A stretch of 64,000 bases of DNA from Datisca glomerata (taxonomy: Eukaryota; Streptophyta; Magnoliopsida; Cucurbitales; Datiscaceae). The notes beneath the pieces were generated by a model. The model saw only the letters and a list, made by a program, of their open reading frames with translations, was not told the DNA's origin and ran no database searches. The stretch spans positions 991,652 to 1,055,651 of the forward strand of contig QANY01003844.1 of NCBI GenBank assembly GCA_003255025.1, given 5' to 3'. Shown here piece by piece: positions 24,630 to 35,029 of this stretch (its first letter is position 1; each line of letters begins with the position of its first letter). The translations under genes were made by a program, and so were the position numbers.

Positions 24630-26317
24630 AGGTCAACAAGGAAAACTCAACCCCCATCAAGATTAAAAGACTACGTGTCCCATCAGGTTCTATACTCTAT
24701 CCAAAATTTCCTATCTTATGTTAAAATCTCTAACATCCACAGGGCATACTTAGGAAAAATTGATGAAACAGTTGAGCCAAAGACTTATCAAGAAGCCCAA
24801 CTCGACCCCAAATGGAGAAAGGCGATGAATGAAGAACTTCTAGCCTTGGAAAAGAATGAAACTTGGGACATAATCCCACTACCCAACGGGAAAAAACCTG
24901 TAGGATGTAAATGGGTCTACAAGACCAAATACAACAACAACGGCACCATCGAAAGATATAAAGCCTGACTAGTTGCCAATGGCTTTACTCAGACATATGG
25001 AGTGGATTACCAGGAGACGTTCACTCCAATGGCAAAAATGAACACGATCCGAGTATTACTATCCGTTGCCACCAACCTCAGCTAGGAACTATATCAAATA
25101 GACGTAAAAAACGCATTCCTCCAAGGAAATCTGGAAGAAGAAGTATATATGTCCCTACCTCCAAGACACGAGAAAGCAACGCACCCATCTCTGGTATGTA
25201 GATTAAAGAAGGCTATCTACGGCCTGAAACAGTCACCAAGGGCATGGTATAGAAAATTAAGCTTGTTTCTTTTAAAAATTAACTTTGTCAAAAGCTCTAC
25301 TGACGCATCTATGTTCGTCAAACACACGAACAACTCCACCACCATCATTTTAGTCTACGTAGATGACATCATCATCACCGGAAATAACCACGATGAAATA
25401 TGGAGTGTTCAACAATTTCTAAAAGGGGAGTTTGATATTAAAGATCTAGGAAAACTGAAATACTTCCTAGGGATAGAAATAGCTCACTCGAAAAAAGGAC
25501 TGTTTCTATCTCAAAGAAAATATATCTTAAACTTGTTAAAAGAAACTGGCATGATAGGGGCAAAACCTGCTAGCACACCAATGGAAACCAACATGAAAAT
25601 ATGACTTAATGATAGCAAGCCATTAATTGATATAGGCCAATATCAAAGACTAGTAGGAAAACTAATTTATCTAACGGTTACAAGACCAGATATCACTTTT
25701 GCAGTTAGCGTTATCAGTCAATTTATGCACGCACCCTGCACGAATCACCAGGCAGCCGCAGAAAGGATACTCAAATACCTTAAAGGAACACCCGGTCAAG
25801 GGATATGGATGAAGAGAACCGGAGAAAACTCCGTAGTTGGATACACTGATGCAGACTGGGAAGGTAGTTATGATAGAAAATCTACAACTGGTTTCTACGT
25901 CTTTGTAGGTGGAAATCTAGTAACCTGGAAGAGCAAGAAACAAACAGTTGTAGCAAGGTCAAGTGCAGAGGCAGAATACAGAACCATGGCCTCCACTGCT
26001 AGTGAAGTCATATGGATTAGACATCTCCTTCAAGACATGAAGGTTGAGATGAAAAAAATGATAGAGATGCACTGTGACAACTAAGCAGCACATCATATTG
26101 CAATGAACCCCGTTTTCCACGAGAGAACCAAACACATTGAAGTAGACTGTCACTTCATAAGAGAGAAGGTAAAGTCGGGAGAAATCCTCATTCCTTTTGT
26201 ACGTAGTGAAGACCAGCTGGCCGACATCTTCACCAAAGCCCTCGACAAAAATAGCCTCCAAAGAATACTTAACAAGTTGGGCTCGATCAACCTATACGAA
26301 CCCAACTTGAGGGGGAA
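24630..26317 (+). pseudogene. Copia A reverse transcriptase and RNase H
   Basis: One frame, broken by TGA 24966-24968, TAG 25083-25085, TGA 25602-25604 and TAA 26082-26084. RT begins RRSTRKTQPPSRLKDYV; the core has YQIDVKNAFLQGNLEEEVYM, GLKQSPRAWY and the intact catalytic box YVDDIIITG. RNase H follows: YTDADWEGS, SSAEAEYRTMA, then HIEVDCHFIREK and DQLADIFTKAL. A polypurine tract (TTGAGGGGGAA, 26307-26317) sits against the 3' LTR. Confidence 0.93.
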
Positions 26318-26624
26318 TGTTGAAGAAAGAGAAACAGAAAGTATTGTCTCAGAAGGAAAATCTTCATCACAGGCAAAAAGAGAAAGCAGAACAGTAACTT
26401 TCACCAAACACAGTGGGTGTCTAACCATTTCTAAAAAAATGATCAGTAGGCATCCGTTGGAGAAATCATAGGCAACCGTTAGAAATTATATGTATATATA
26501 CATCACTTACTCATTGTAAAGAATCAGAATTCTTAATAAGAAATCAGAACAAGAAGTTCATCATCTTTTTTTTAAGATCAGAACACTAAAGTTTTCATCA
26601 TTTCTAGGGTTCATAATTTCTACA
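26318..26624 (+). repeat. 3' LTR of copia A
   Basis: Partner of 21812-22117; followed by GAAAT (26625-26629). Confidence 0.95.
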
Positions 26625-26639
26625 GAAATCATTCAACAT

Positions 26640-27577
26640 TCTCCAAATGAACATCTTAATTTGGGGGGCCGCATCAATTTTTCGACAAAATTTTAGATTT
26701 TGCAATTTTGAAAATCATAAGTATAGCTATTATTATCATATGATGAACTAGCAAAGTTAATTTGTTTAGAAATTTTTTCTATTTTGTAGCATGAGCTAGT
26801 GGTATAAACTCCTTCCTATCATAAACCCACCAACGACCATCAGAATAAGAATCCACAGGACAAGGGATGCAAGCAATGATATTCATTTCTTCTTTATTGA
26901 AAACTAAGTTAATAAGCTCCAAATTCCAGCCCCTAGAGACAGATTTTAAATCTGAGACCTTAGTAACTGAATCGTTCATAGGGGATAGAGTAAAGAAATT
27001 TCTCTCTCGAGGAAGTCACGAGCCCTCCCAAATATTGATTGATATCTCATCCCCTACTCTCCATAGAATTCCTTATAATAAAGGTGATCTTCCCCACAAC
27101 ATGCTTCTCCATGCCCATGAGGTTCTAGCTTGTTGTTTCACCTGAAGAAAGCTAGAATTAAAAATTTATGTGTGCTTCAAAACTCTAGCTACCATGCTAG
27201 TAGGTTGAGAGAGAATGTAGTAGTTATTTTTAGTCAATAGAGCTTTATTGAAACTTTCAAAATCTTTGAAACCCATACCTCCATAGGCTTTGTCCTTGGT
27301 GAGTTTGTCCCAAGAAGCCCAATGTATTTCCTCTTGCTACTAGACGAGTCCTACCAAAATTGGTTAAGAAAATTGCAGATCTCCTTATAATTTGAGATAG
27401 TAAGTTTAAAGCATCGTATAGTGTAAACTGGTAAAGCATAAGTGATTGCCTTGATAAAAACTTCCTTACCTTGAACTCTATGCTCAATTTTCCTTCAAAG
27501 TTCATAAAAATCTTCCTCTTTGAGCCTTCGAAAGCCGAATTCAGCCTTAAATACTTGCCGAAACCCCCACATTGCAC
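26640..27577 (-). pseudogene. LINE thumb/connector region after RT
   Basis: Minus pieces: FGKYLRLNSAFEGSK (27577 side), WRVGDEISINIWEGSWLPRE (about 27070-27000), then NDSVTKVSDLKS. Near 26640-26700 the frame DAAPQIKMFIWRMLNDF runs up to the copia A junction and resumes at 21806 downward. These are standard plant LINE landmarks C-terminal of the RT core. Confidence 0.75.
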
Positions 27578-27699
27578 AATATTAATAAGAGAAGCAAGTT
27601 GTTTTTAAAGATTCAAAGGGGTGTTTGGAGAAAAGAAAATAGTACTCTTTTGAAAATTAACTAATTGACTTGAAGCTTCACAATAGCTTTGAAGGTTTC

Positions 27700-28538
27700 A
27701 TAATTTCCAGCTCTTTTGCTCTGCAAAAAAAAACTGCATCATTAACAAAAAATAAATGTGAGATAGAAGGATTCAATCTTCAAGGGGAGAACCCATGGAT
27801 TCGCTTTGCTGCCACGACTATAGATAAATGTTTAGACAGCTCCTCGACACATAAAATAAATAAATAAAGTGATAGAGGGTCAACTTATCTTATATCTCAA
27901 CTCGAGAAAATGATATAATAACTGAGAATGTTATTGTACTAACACATTCCATTACCCAATTCACCCATTTTTCATTAAATCTCATTTGCCTCAATGAAAG
28001 ACCATCCTAACCGGTCATAGGTCTTTGCCATGTCAAGTTTCAAGATTATATCCCTCTCCTTACCCCCATTTTTCAATCGAAGAGAGTGAAACACTTCATG
28101 GACTATGATGTTGTTGTCCTGAATTCGACGTCCGACTATAAAAGCGCTTTGATAAGGAGAGATAAGATCTTGAAGCACCAGTTTTAGCCTATTACACAAG
28201 ACCTTAGAAATAATTTTATAAATTACATTGCAAAGGGATATAGGTCTGAAATCTTTAATAGCTTTAGGGGCTGCATTTTTCAGTATGAGGCTAATATATG
28301 TGAAATTAATACCTTGAGGAAGTTTGCCTTTCTCAAAGAACTCCTTCAACAGTGCTAGAATGTCTTTAGCAAAAATACCCCATTGACTTTGAAAGAAACC
28401 AACATTGAAACCGTCCGGACCGGGAGCTTTAGAAGCTTGCATTTGGTTAATTGCCTCTGTAATTTCATCTTCTATGAAGGGGGCAACTAAAGTTGTATTC
28501 TGGCTATCCGAGACTTGGGCTGTCAGTACCTCTACCAC
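27700..28538 (-). pseudogene. LINE reverse transcriptase domain
   Basis: Open from 28538 to 27975: SKAPGPDGFNVGFFQ, DFRPISLCNVIYKIISKVL, SAFIVGRRIQDNNIIVHEV, LKLDMAKTYDRLGWSFIE. It then continues with stops and shifts to HLFFVNDAVFF (about 27734-27762), the position of the catalytic F/YADD box, here changed to FVND. Upstream to 28774: DRAHVEWLNLGDRNTAFFHA. Inactive. Confidence 0.9.
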
Positions 28539-29559
28539 GCCTTCAATGTCTTTGGGATCCTGAGACTTGAAAGGTTGGAGAAGTACTCCGTTGATATACC
28601 CTTAATTTCATCCCGAGTCATACGCCAAACTCCTTCATTATCTTCCAACCATGGATCTGGAGCCCTCTACTTCTTTGTTTGAATTTCGCATGGAAAAAGG
28701 CTGTGTTTCGGTCACCTAGATTCAACCATTCTACATGTGCTCTGTCCTTCCAAAAATTCTCCTCATCAACTAGTCAAAATACTATTTGATCCCTTTAAGT
28801 AGTTACATATCTCTATATAAAACCGATGGCAACAGATAATTTGACTTTGAAGGGTTCAAGTAGTATTTTTTGACTACTTGAACCATTCAAGTATTCACAT
28901 GTTCTTTGTATAACTCACTGCATGTAACAAAATGACTACTTGAAGGGTTCAAGTAGTCTTTTTTTACTACTTGAACCCTTCAATATTCGTTTTTATCTCC
29001 TATAGTGATTTATCCGGAGAGCATGTGATTACTTGAAGGGTTCAAGTAATAAAAAACCACTACTTGAAGGGTTCAAATAGTAAAAAAATCACTGTTTGGA
29101 GGGTTCAAGTGGTAAAAAACTTTCAGGCCTCTGTAGATCCCGTCGCACATGGACCCGAAACTGGGTTGCGACGAGTAAATCCCGTAACACATGTAGATCT
29201 CTAAATAAAATTCAATTTGAAATCTTACAAGCCACGTGGTTCCACCCGAATTAAAAGTTATGTTCTCCGGTAGTTGACTTGGGCATGCCACGATCCATTT
29301 GTTCTAGAAATTCTAAAGTTGCACCGTCCGCATCACTACTTGAACCCTTCAAGTAGTGACGAGCTTACTAGATAACAGACTTCAAGAGGAAAAATTACTT
29401 AATACTTGAGCCCTTCAAGTAACCACATGTTCACTGAAAAATGAATGTTGGAGACAAAAATGACTACTTGAAGGATTCAAGTAATTATTTTTTTTTTGTC
29501 AGTCAACACTCATACACTAAGTGACTACTTGAAGGGTTTAAATAGTTATATCTGACTAG

Positions 29560-30140
29560 TTGAACTCTCTAAGTAGTGATTTTGATTCTGAAAGTAAAAA
29601 AAATTTACTTGAAGGGTTCAAGTAGTTGTATATGACTACTTGAACTTTTCAAGTAGCGGTTTTGATTCTGAAAGTAATAAAAAATATTACTTGAAGCGTT
29701 CAAGTAGTTGTATCTGACTACTTGAATCCTTCAGGTAATTGTATCTGACTATTTGAACTCTTCAAGTAGTGATTTTGATTCCGAAAGTAAAAAAAATATA
29801 TTACTTGAAGGGTTCAGATAGTTGTATCTGACTACTTGAACCCTTCAAGTAGTGAGTTTGATTCTGAAAGTAAAAAAAAATATTACTTAAAGGGTTCAAG
29901 TAGTTGTATCTGACTATTTGAACCCTTCAAGTAGTGAGTTTGATTCTGAAAGTAAAAAAAATATTACTTGAAGGGTTCAAGTAGTTTTATCTGACTACTT
30001 GAACCCTTCAAGTAGTGATTTTGATTCTGGAAGTAAAAAAATATTACTGCAAGGGTTCAAGTAGTTGTATCTAACTACTTGACCCATTCAAGTAGTGATT
30101 TTGATTCTAGAAGTAAAAAAATATTACTTGAAGGATTCAA
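29560..30140. repeat. ~87-bp tandem core of the palindrome element
   Basis: Six to seven units, each with GATTTTGATTCTGAAAGTAA, an A-run, ATTACTTGAAGGGTTCAAG, TAGTTGTATCTGACTACTTG and AACCCTTCAAGTAGTGA. Each unit carries two oppositely oriented palindromes. Confidence 0.9.
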
Positions 30141-31139
30141 GTAGTCAGATTCAACTACTTTAACCCTTCAAGTTTGATTCATGCAGTCAATTTTTCAGTG
30201 AGCATGTGACTACTTGAAGAATTCAAGTAATCATTTTTTACTACTTGAACCATTCAAGTAATTTTTTTCTCTTGAAGTCTATTATCTAGTAATCTCGTCA
30301 CTACTTGAAGGGTTCAACTAGTGATACGGACGATGCAGCTTTATAATTTCAAGAATAAATAGATCATGACACGCGCAAGTCAACTTTTGAAGGGTATAAC
30401 TTTTGAGTCGGGTGGATCCAAGTGGCTCGTAAGATATCAAATCGATGCTTATTTAGAGATCTACATGTGCAACGGGATTTACTCATCGCAGCCTAGTTTC
30501 GGATCCAGAAAACACTATTTTAAGCACTTTCAGAGGCCCAGAAGTTGTTTCAGTCGTCATTTTAAGCTTTTCATAGGATTCAACAAGTTTTGGAAGATTG
30601 ATTGCTAAAAATCGTGCGCTATTCAATAACTTTTGGTATTGTTAGGGTTTTGTTGAGACTCATCTACATCAAGTAGTACTTTTATACTACTTGAACTCTT
30701 CGACTAGTTTTTTTCTCTTGAATTTTATTGTCCAGTTAACTCATCACTAATTGAAGGGTTCAAAGTAATATTTTTTTACTACTTGAACGGTTCAAGCAGT
30801 TTTTGTTTACTGGACAATAGACTTTAAGAGAAAAAAAATTACTTGAAATGTTCAAGTAGTATAAAATTACTACTTGAGCACTTCAAGTAGTGAGAGACGA
30901 GCTTACCGGACAACAAATTTCAAAAGAAAAAAAACTACTTGAAATGTTCAAGTAGTAAAATATTAATACTTGAGCTCTCAAGTAGTGATTTGCTTACTGG
31001 ATAAAAAAACTACTTGAAGGGTTCAAGTAGTATAAAATTACTACTTGATACCTTCAAGTAATCACTAGTGTTTGGGATGCTAATTGATCAAATAAAAAAT
31101 AACCACTTGAAGTGTTCTAGTAGTCATAAACAATTACTT

Positions 31140-31265
31140 GAACCCTTCAAGTAGTCACTTGATGTATGAGTAATTGACTGACAAAAAAATAATAATTTGA
31201 ACCCTTCAAGTAGTCACTTGATGTATGAGTAATTGACTGACAAAAAAATAATAATTTGAACCCTT
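31140..31265. repeat. Direct duplication of a ~61-bp unit
   Basis: CTTGAACCCTTCAAGTAGTC followed by ACTTGATGTATGAGTAATTG, ACTGAC and an A-rich end, present twice head to tail with no visible difference. Confidence 0.85.
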
Positions 31266-31417
31266 CTAGTAGTCATAAACAACTACTTGAAGGGCTCAAC
31301 TAGTCATAAACAATTACTTGAACCCGCGCCTTATCCCCGTAAAATCTAAACTTATCTTAATGTTTTGAGATAAAACACCATCGTCGCGTGCAATAAAAAC
31401 ACATATTTGTTGTAGTG

Positions 31418-32200
31418 TTGCAATGGATTTTAGAGGATGAAGATTTTCCCATAAACAAGTTCTGGTCATCAAATATGTGTCTTGTTGCTCCCGTGTCCAG
31501 CCACCAATCTATAGTATTACAAGCATGATTCACTTGTATAACCATTGTGGAATGGTTCTTGTATGTTTCTTTTTAGTGCATTATTACCTTCCCTTTGCGA
31601 CACTCCCAAGCTCTATGCCATGGTTTCCAATAAGTATAACAGTTTTCTTTGAGCTTCTTGAGGACATTTTCCTTCGATGCAAATTGTTTCTTTCCTGGTT
31701 GTCTCTTCTTCATGCCAAGTTTCTGTTTAAGTATTTTGTCCTCCACCATATTAGTCTTTACATCAAAATACATGTTAGTAGCCTTCTCATTCAATATGTT
31801 ATCCACCTCTATCATCAATCTCATCATCAAGCCCTTAAGTTTCATTTTCTTTCTCTTATGTTTAAGGTAATTGTCAATTTCTTTCTAAGAAGGTGGAAAC
31901 TTTTCAATAATCGACATAACTTGGAAAGATTGACTTACTGAATTACTGACATACCTGTCAACATGAATATCATGGACAATAATTTGTAATTCTTGAATTT
32001 GATTCATCAAATGCTTAGAATCAATCATTTTAAAGTCTAAAAAATGCCTAACATTGAACCTCTTAGCTCTAGCATCTTCTGTCCTTTACTTTTTGTCTAA
32101 GGTTTCTCACAATTCTTCTACAAACTTGATTGAATTATAGACATTGTACATAAAATTGTCCAACCTATTGAAGATATAGTTTCAACAGTCCTTCATACTC
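31418..32200 (-). pseudogene. Copia gag-protease fragment
   Basis: Minus translation in copia order: DFKMIDSKHLMNQIQEL, IIEKFPPS, NYLKHKRKKMKLKGLMMRLM, zinc knuckle CYTYWKPWHRAWEC (first spacing kept, second Cys replaced by Tyr-Trp context) and the protease motif DWWLDTGATRHI. It stops abruptly at the CACTA end; the rest of the element is absent. Confidence 0.8.
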
Positions 32201-32210
32201 ACTCTTGCGC

Positions 32211-32345
32211 GATGAAGCTGCTTCTATCTTTTCCTCTATTACGCGTGATGAAGCTGCTTCTATCTTTTCCTCTATTACGCGCGTGATGAAGCTGCTTCTA
32301 TCTTTTCCTCTATTACGCGTGATGAAGCTGCCTCTCTCTCCTCTC
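32211..32345. repeat. 36-38-bp tandem repeat
   Basis: Three full units and one partial unit of GATGAAGCTGCTTCTATCTT followed by TTCCTCTATTACGCG(CG)T, starting at 32211, 32247, 32285 and 32321. It makes an apparent EEKIEAASSR peptide repeat on minus. Confidence 0.92.
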
Positions 32346-32419
32346 TCTCTCTCATGCATGTGGGTGCTCGATGAAGATACTTCTCTCTCTATCTCGAGGA
32401 AATTTTTATAATCGACCAA

Positions 32420-33638
32420 CTTCGGATGAAGCTGCTTCTCAATCTCTCTTATTCAAATGTGTTAATCGATCAATTTTCATCCTAAAATCTAGATACGAAA
32501 ACACAATTGACAAACTTTGAAGCCAAAGTTTTAAAGTTCTTTCATCTTCTTTAATATGGCAAGAAATTTCTATGTTTTTATAAAGAATGTATAGGAACAG
32601 ATGATATGATTTTGTTAATTAACATAGTTTTTTATGATTCTCTTATATTTTTTGAAAAAGATTTTCGGAATCGTTAGAAACTTATGAATTGTATATTGAT
32701 ACAATTCTAGATTCTGTATAATTTTTTTTTCAAATTTGAGTTTAATACTGTAATTTGTTGTGTCAAAAGAGAGTGTTATGTTAGTTTGATCTTAGTTTTA
32801 TAATATCTAATAGGTAAATTATAGTTTTATATTATTTAATAGGTAAATGACATGCGTGCACTCCAGGCTTATAGAGAAAATTCACTAAGCACCATAATGT
32901 TTACCACGTTATATCCCGTTGACCCGCCGCCGTCCAAGTCCATTAATTTGACACTAGTCAAAAATCATTGACATTAGTTAAGCATACCCGTGCGACGCAC
33001 AGTTTTGTATTTATAAATTTTAGATGTATTTTTATTAGTCTTATACACTTATTTGATGAATGCTATTTTAGAATTAAGGCTCTTCAAAAATTTGATTGAT
33101 GTAAATTTAGTATCAATAAAAAGATGAACATTATTTTTCTTTAAATATTCATCTTGAATTTTAATAATATATGCACAATAGGTTTCATTACTACAAAAAA
33201 TATTACCTTACTAAATCATAAAACAACTCAAGGTAGTGTTTTAATTTATCGTTGGGAATCTTTTTGCGCTTAAAAAATTGCTTCTCTACAGATTGGTTGG
33301 TTTATCAGGGGCATGCCTTTTGTATCATATAGTTGTGGTTGGTTCTATGATTTTTTATTATTTATTCACTCTTTGAATCCTTGGATTTACTATTACTGGT
33401 TATGGCTTTCTCCTTATTTTAATTTGATGTAGAATTGAGATGGAGATAAATGGTGGAGTTGTGGAATTTGACCAGTTCTTATTTTTTTAATATTATTTTC
33501 TGTTGTAATCAACTCTATAAGATCATCAACCGTTGGGTGCCCATTATGTTGAGTCCATATTGTATATGTTTGAATTTGTAGAAAATGTTTTAATTTGTAG
33601 CTATTAAGTTTTCATATATGGTTTGTCTTGGTTTACTA
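32420..33638. other. Non-genic AT-rich stretch
   Basis: Nothing coding recognised. A small hairpin word CCGTGCGACGCACAG near 32989 resembles decayed Helitron ends, but no CTRR terminus follows. Confidence 0.45.
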
Positions 33639-34236
33639 ATAAGGGTGTTCAAAAATCATCCAGACCGTATAATCCGATCTAGACCAGATCAAAGTTGATC
33701 GGTCTAGACGGTTTTTTCTCATATTTTGTCGGTTCGATCCTCCTTTTAGAGAGGACCCGAACTGAAAGTTCGGTCTAGAATTTCAACCGATTATGGACCA
33801 GATCGACCAGACCGGCCGTATAATATATATAAAATGCATTTTCAAGTAAAAAGTGGTTTTCCCCATTCCCACATCGGAACAAAAATAGAGAGCTAAGGTG
33901 AAAATGAGTTTTAAAAGTACTAGATGTACCTCCTCATGATGAAGTAAGCGCCCACATGTGTGTGCTATTAAAGTATGCTTTGAAATAAAGCGTATTTATC
34001 ATGCGTATAATACGTTCAATGTATTAACCGTGTATTAAACTTTTAATCTAAAAATTACGCGTATAAAACATGTACTTAGACCGTAAAATCCATCCGAACC
34101 GACCATTGAAATTCGGTCTGGTCGGTTCAAAATTTTTGCAGTGTTTTGGTCGGTTCGGTCCTCCATATAAGAGGACCGTAATGTCTGGTCTCATTTTCCT
34201 CCAAAATTCTTACCAGACCGACTATTGAACACCCCT
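33639..34236. mobile_element. hAT-type MITE
   Basis: Ends AAGGGTGTTCAAAAA (left) and ATTGAACACCCCT (right) are inverted. Flanks GTTTACTA (33631-33638) and ATTTACTA (34237-34244) match at 7 of 8 bases, the 8-base duplication expected of hAT. The inside is rich in CGGTC/GACCG words near both ends and has no coding frame. Confidence 0.75.
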
Positions 34237-34990
34237 ATTTACTAACAATTTAACATTTCGTATGAAACCTTATAAGAACTTAATCATGAATCTATGATGT
34301 TAACAGACATATTTAAATAGGATGTTAATGCTGGATATGTATAAGATGAGATGCATGCTGAGTATTTTACAATATTAACTTTCATATGCAAGTAATCATC
34401 GAAATATTAATGGATTACTTTTACATGCATATATTTTATAATTATTAACTTTTTAGGAACAATGTAATGTGACTATTACTTCTTTAGAGAACATAAATTT
34501 CTTCCTTTTTAACTTAAAACAAATACATGAATTCTATTGTTCGATTTAAAATCTTCATTTCTTGTTTTTCCTGTTATAGAACCAACGAGAAAATTAAGGC
34601 ACGCCATTAGAGGTGGATAAAGATAGTTCAACTAAATACATAAGCTCAATTATTATTAGGTTTTTTACTATAAAAATCATAATTGTGTCATAAAAATATA
34701 ATTAGACAAGACTATACGTTGACATTTCTTAATGTTTTATGACTTTAATCAAATCTTTTGTAAGATAGAGTTAGTTGTCCTTGATGCATGTTTTTGTAAA
34801 TTATCCATCTCAATGTAATAAAGCACAGTCATAATATATAAATACAATGAAATATACATGTTATTATATGTTTTCTTCATGTAATCGATGTAGAATTATT
34901 AATAGTTATTATTTCAACTCTCATTAGATGTCTATACGAAAAATATTATTATCACGCAAAATTGTTCAAATACCTACATAGGGACACTAT

Positions 34991-35028
34991 AATGACCACG
35001 CACATGCAAAGCATGTGCCACCGCCTAG
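34991..35028 (+). mobile_element. Helitron 3' terminus
   Basis: Perfect 8-bp stem GCACATGC / AAA / GCATGTGC (35000-35018), a 6-base spacer, CTAG (35025-35028) and then T: the canonical Helitron 3' end. The matching 5' end was not found, so the element's length is unknown. Confidence 0.6.
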
Positions 35029-35029
35029 T

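Larger units (their letters stand above)
21812..26624 (+). mobile_element. Ty1/copia element A (nested in the LINE)
   Basis: LTRs of 306 and 307 bases, TGTTGAAGAAAG...TTTCTACA, with GAAAT duplicated on both sides (21807-21811 and 26625-26629). By eye the LTRs differ at about a dozen substitutions plus one indel, so it is younger than the LINE. The order gag, protease, integrase, RT, RNase H identifies copia. The coding region is broken by stops, one frameshift in gag and a frame change before RT, so it cannot move itself. Confidence 0.95.
20829..28774 (-). mobile_element. 5'-truncated LINE (non-LTR retrotransposon), split by copia A
   Basis: Minus-strand order: pre-RT linker (28774-28560), RT (28538-27700), thumb/connector (27577-26779), then the zinc-binding and RNase H parts on the far side of a nested copia (21760-20907), with a 3' tail ending in AATAAAATTCAA near 20830. 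The 5' end stops abruptly at about 28774 inside the coding region, as 5'-truncated LINEs do. Stops and frameshifts throughout; dead. Confidence 0.85.
28775..31417. mobile_element. Palindrome-array element with inverted arms and CACTA-type right end
   Basis: Built from palindromes of the form ACTACTTGAA-CCC-TTCAAGTAGT and its variants. Two arms are inverted copies: 29100-29560 against 30150-30560 (for example GACGAGCTTACTAGATAACA at 29356 against its complement at about 30280-30300, and the 'AGATCTACATGTG..ACGGGATTTACTC' block). A tandem core lies between. The right end reads, on minus, CACTACAACAAATATGTG, a CACTA (En/Spm) terminus ending at 31417, followed by a possible 3-base target copy TTG. 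No matching left CACTA end was found; the left edge abuts the LINE. Confidence 0.6.

Noticed and set aside
29073..30608. Two ORFs in the arms as genes
   Set aside because: They are inverted copies of a DNA repeat with changes at all codon positions; reported as a low-level finding only.
32165..32419. ORF with EEKIEAASSR repeats
   Set aside because: Explained by the 36-38-bp tandem repeat beside the copia gag fragment.
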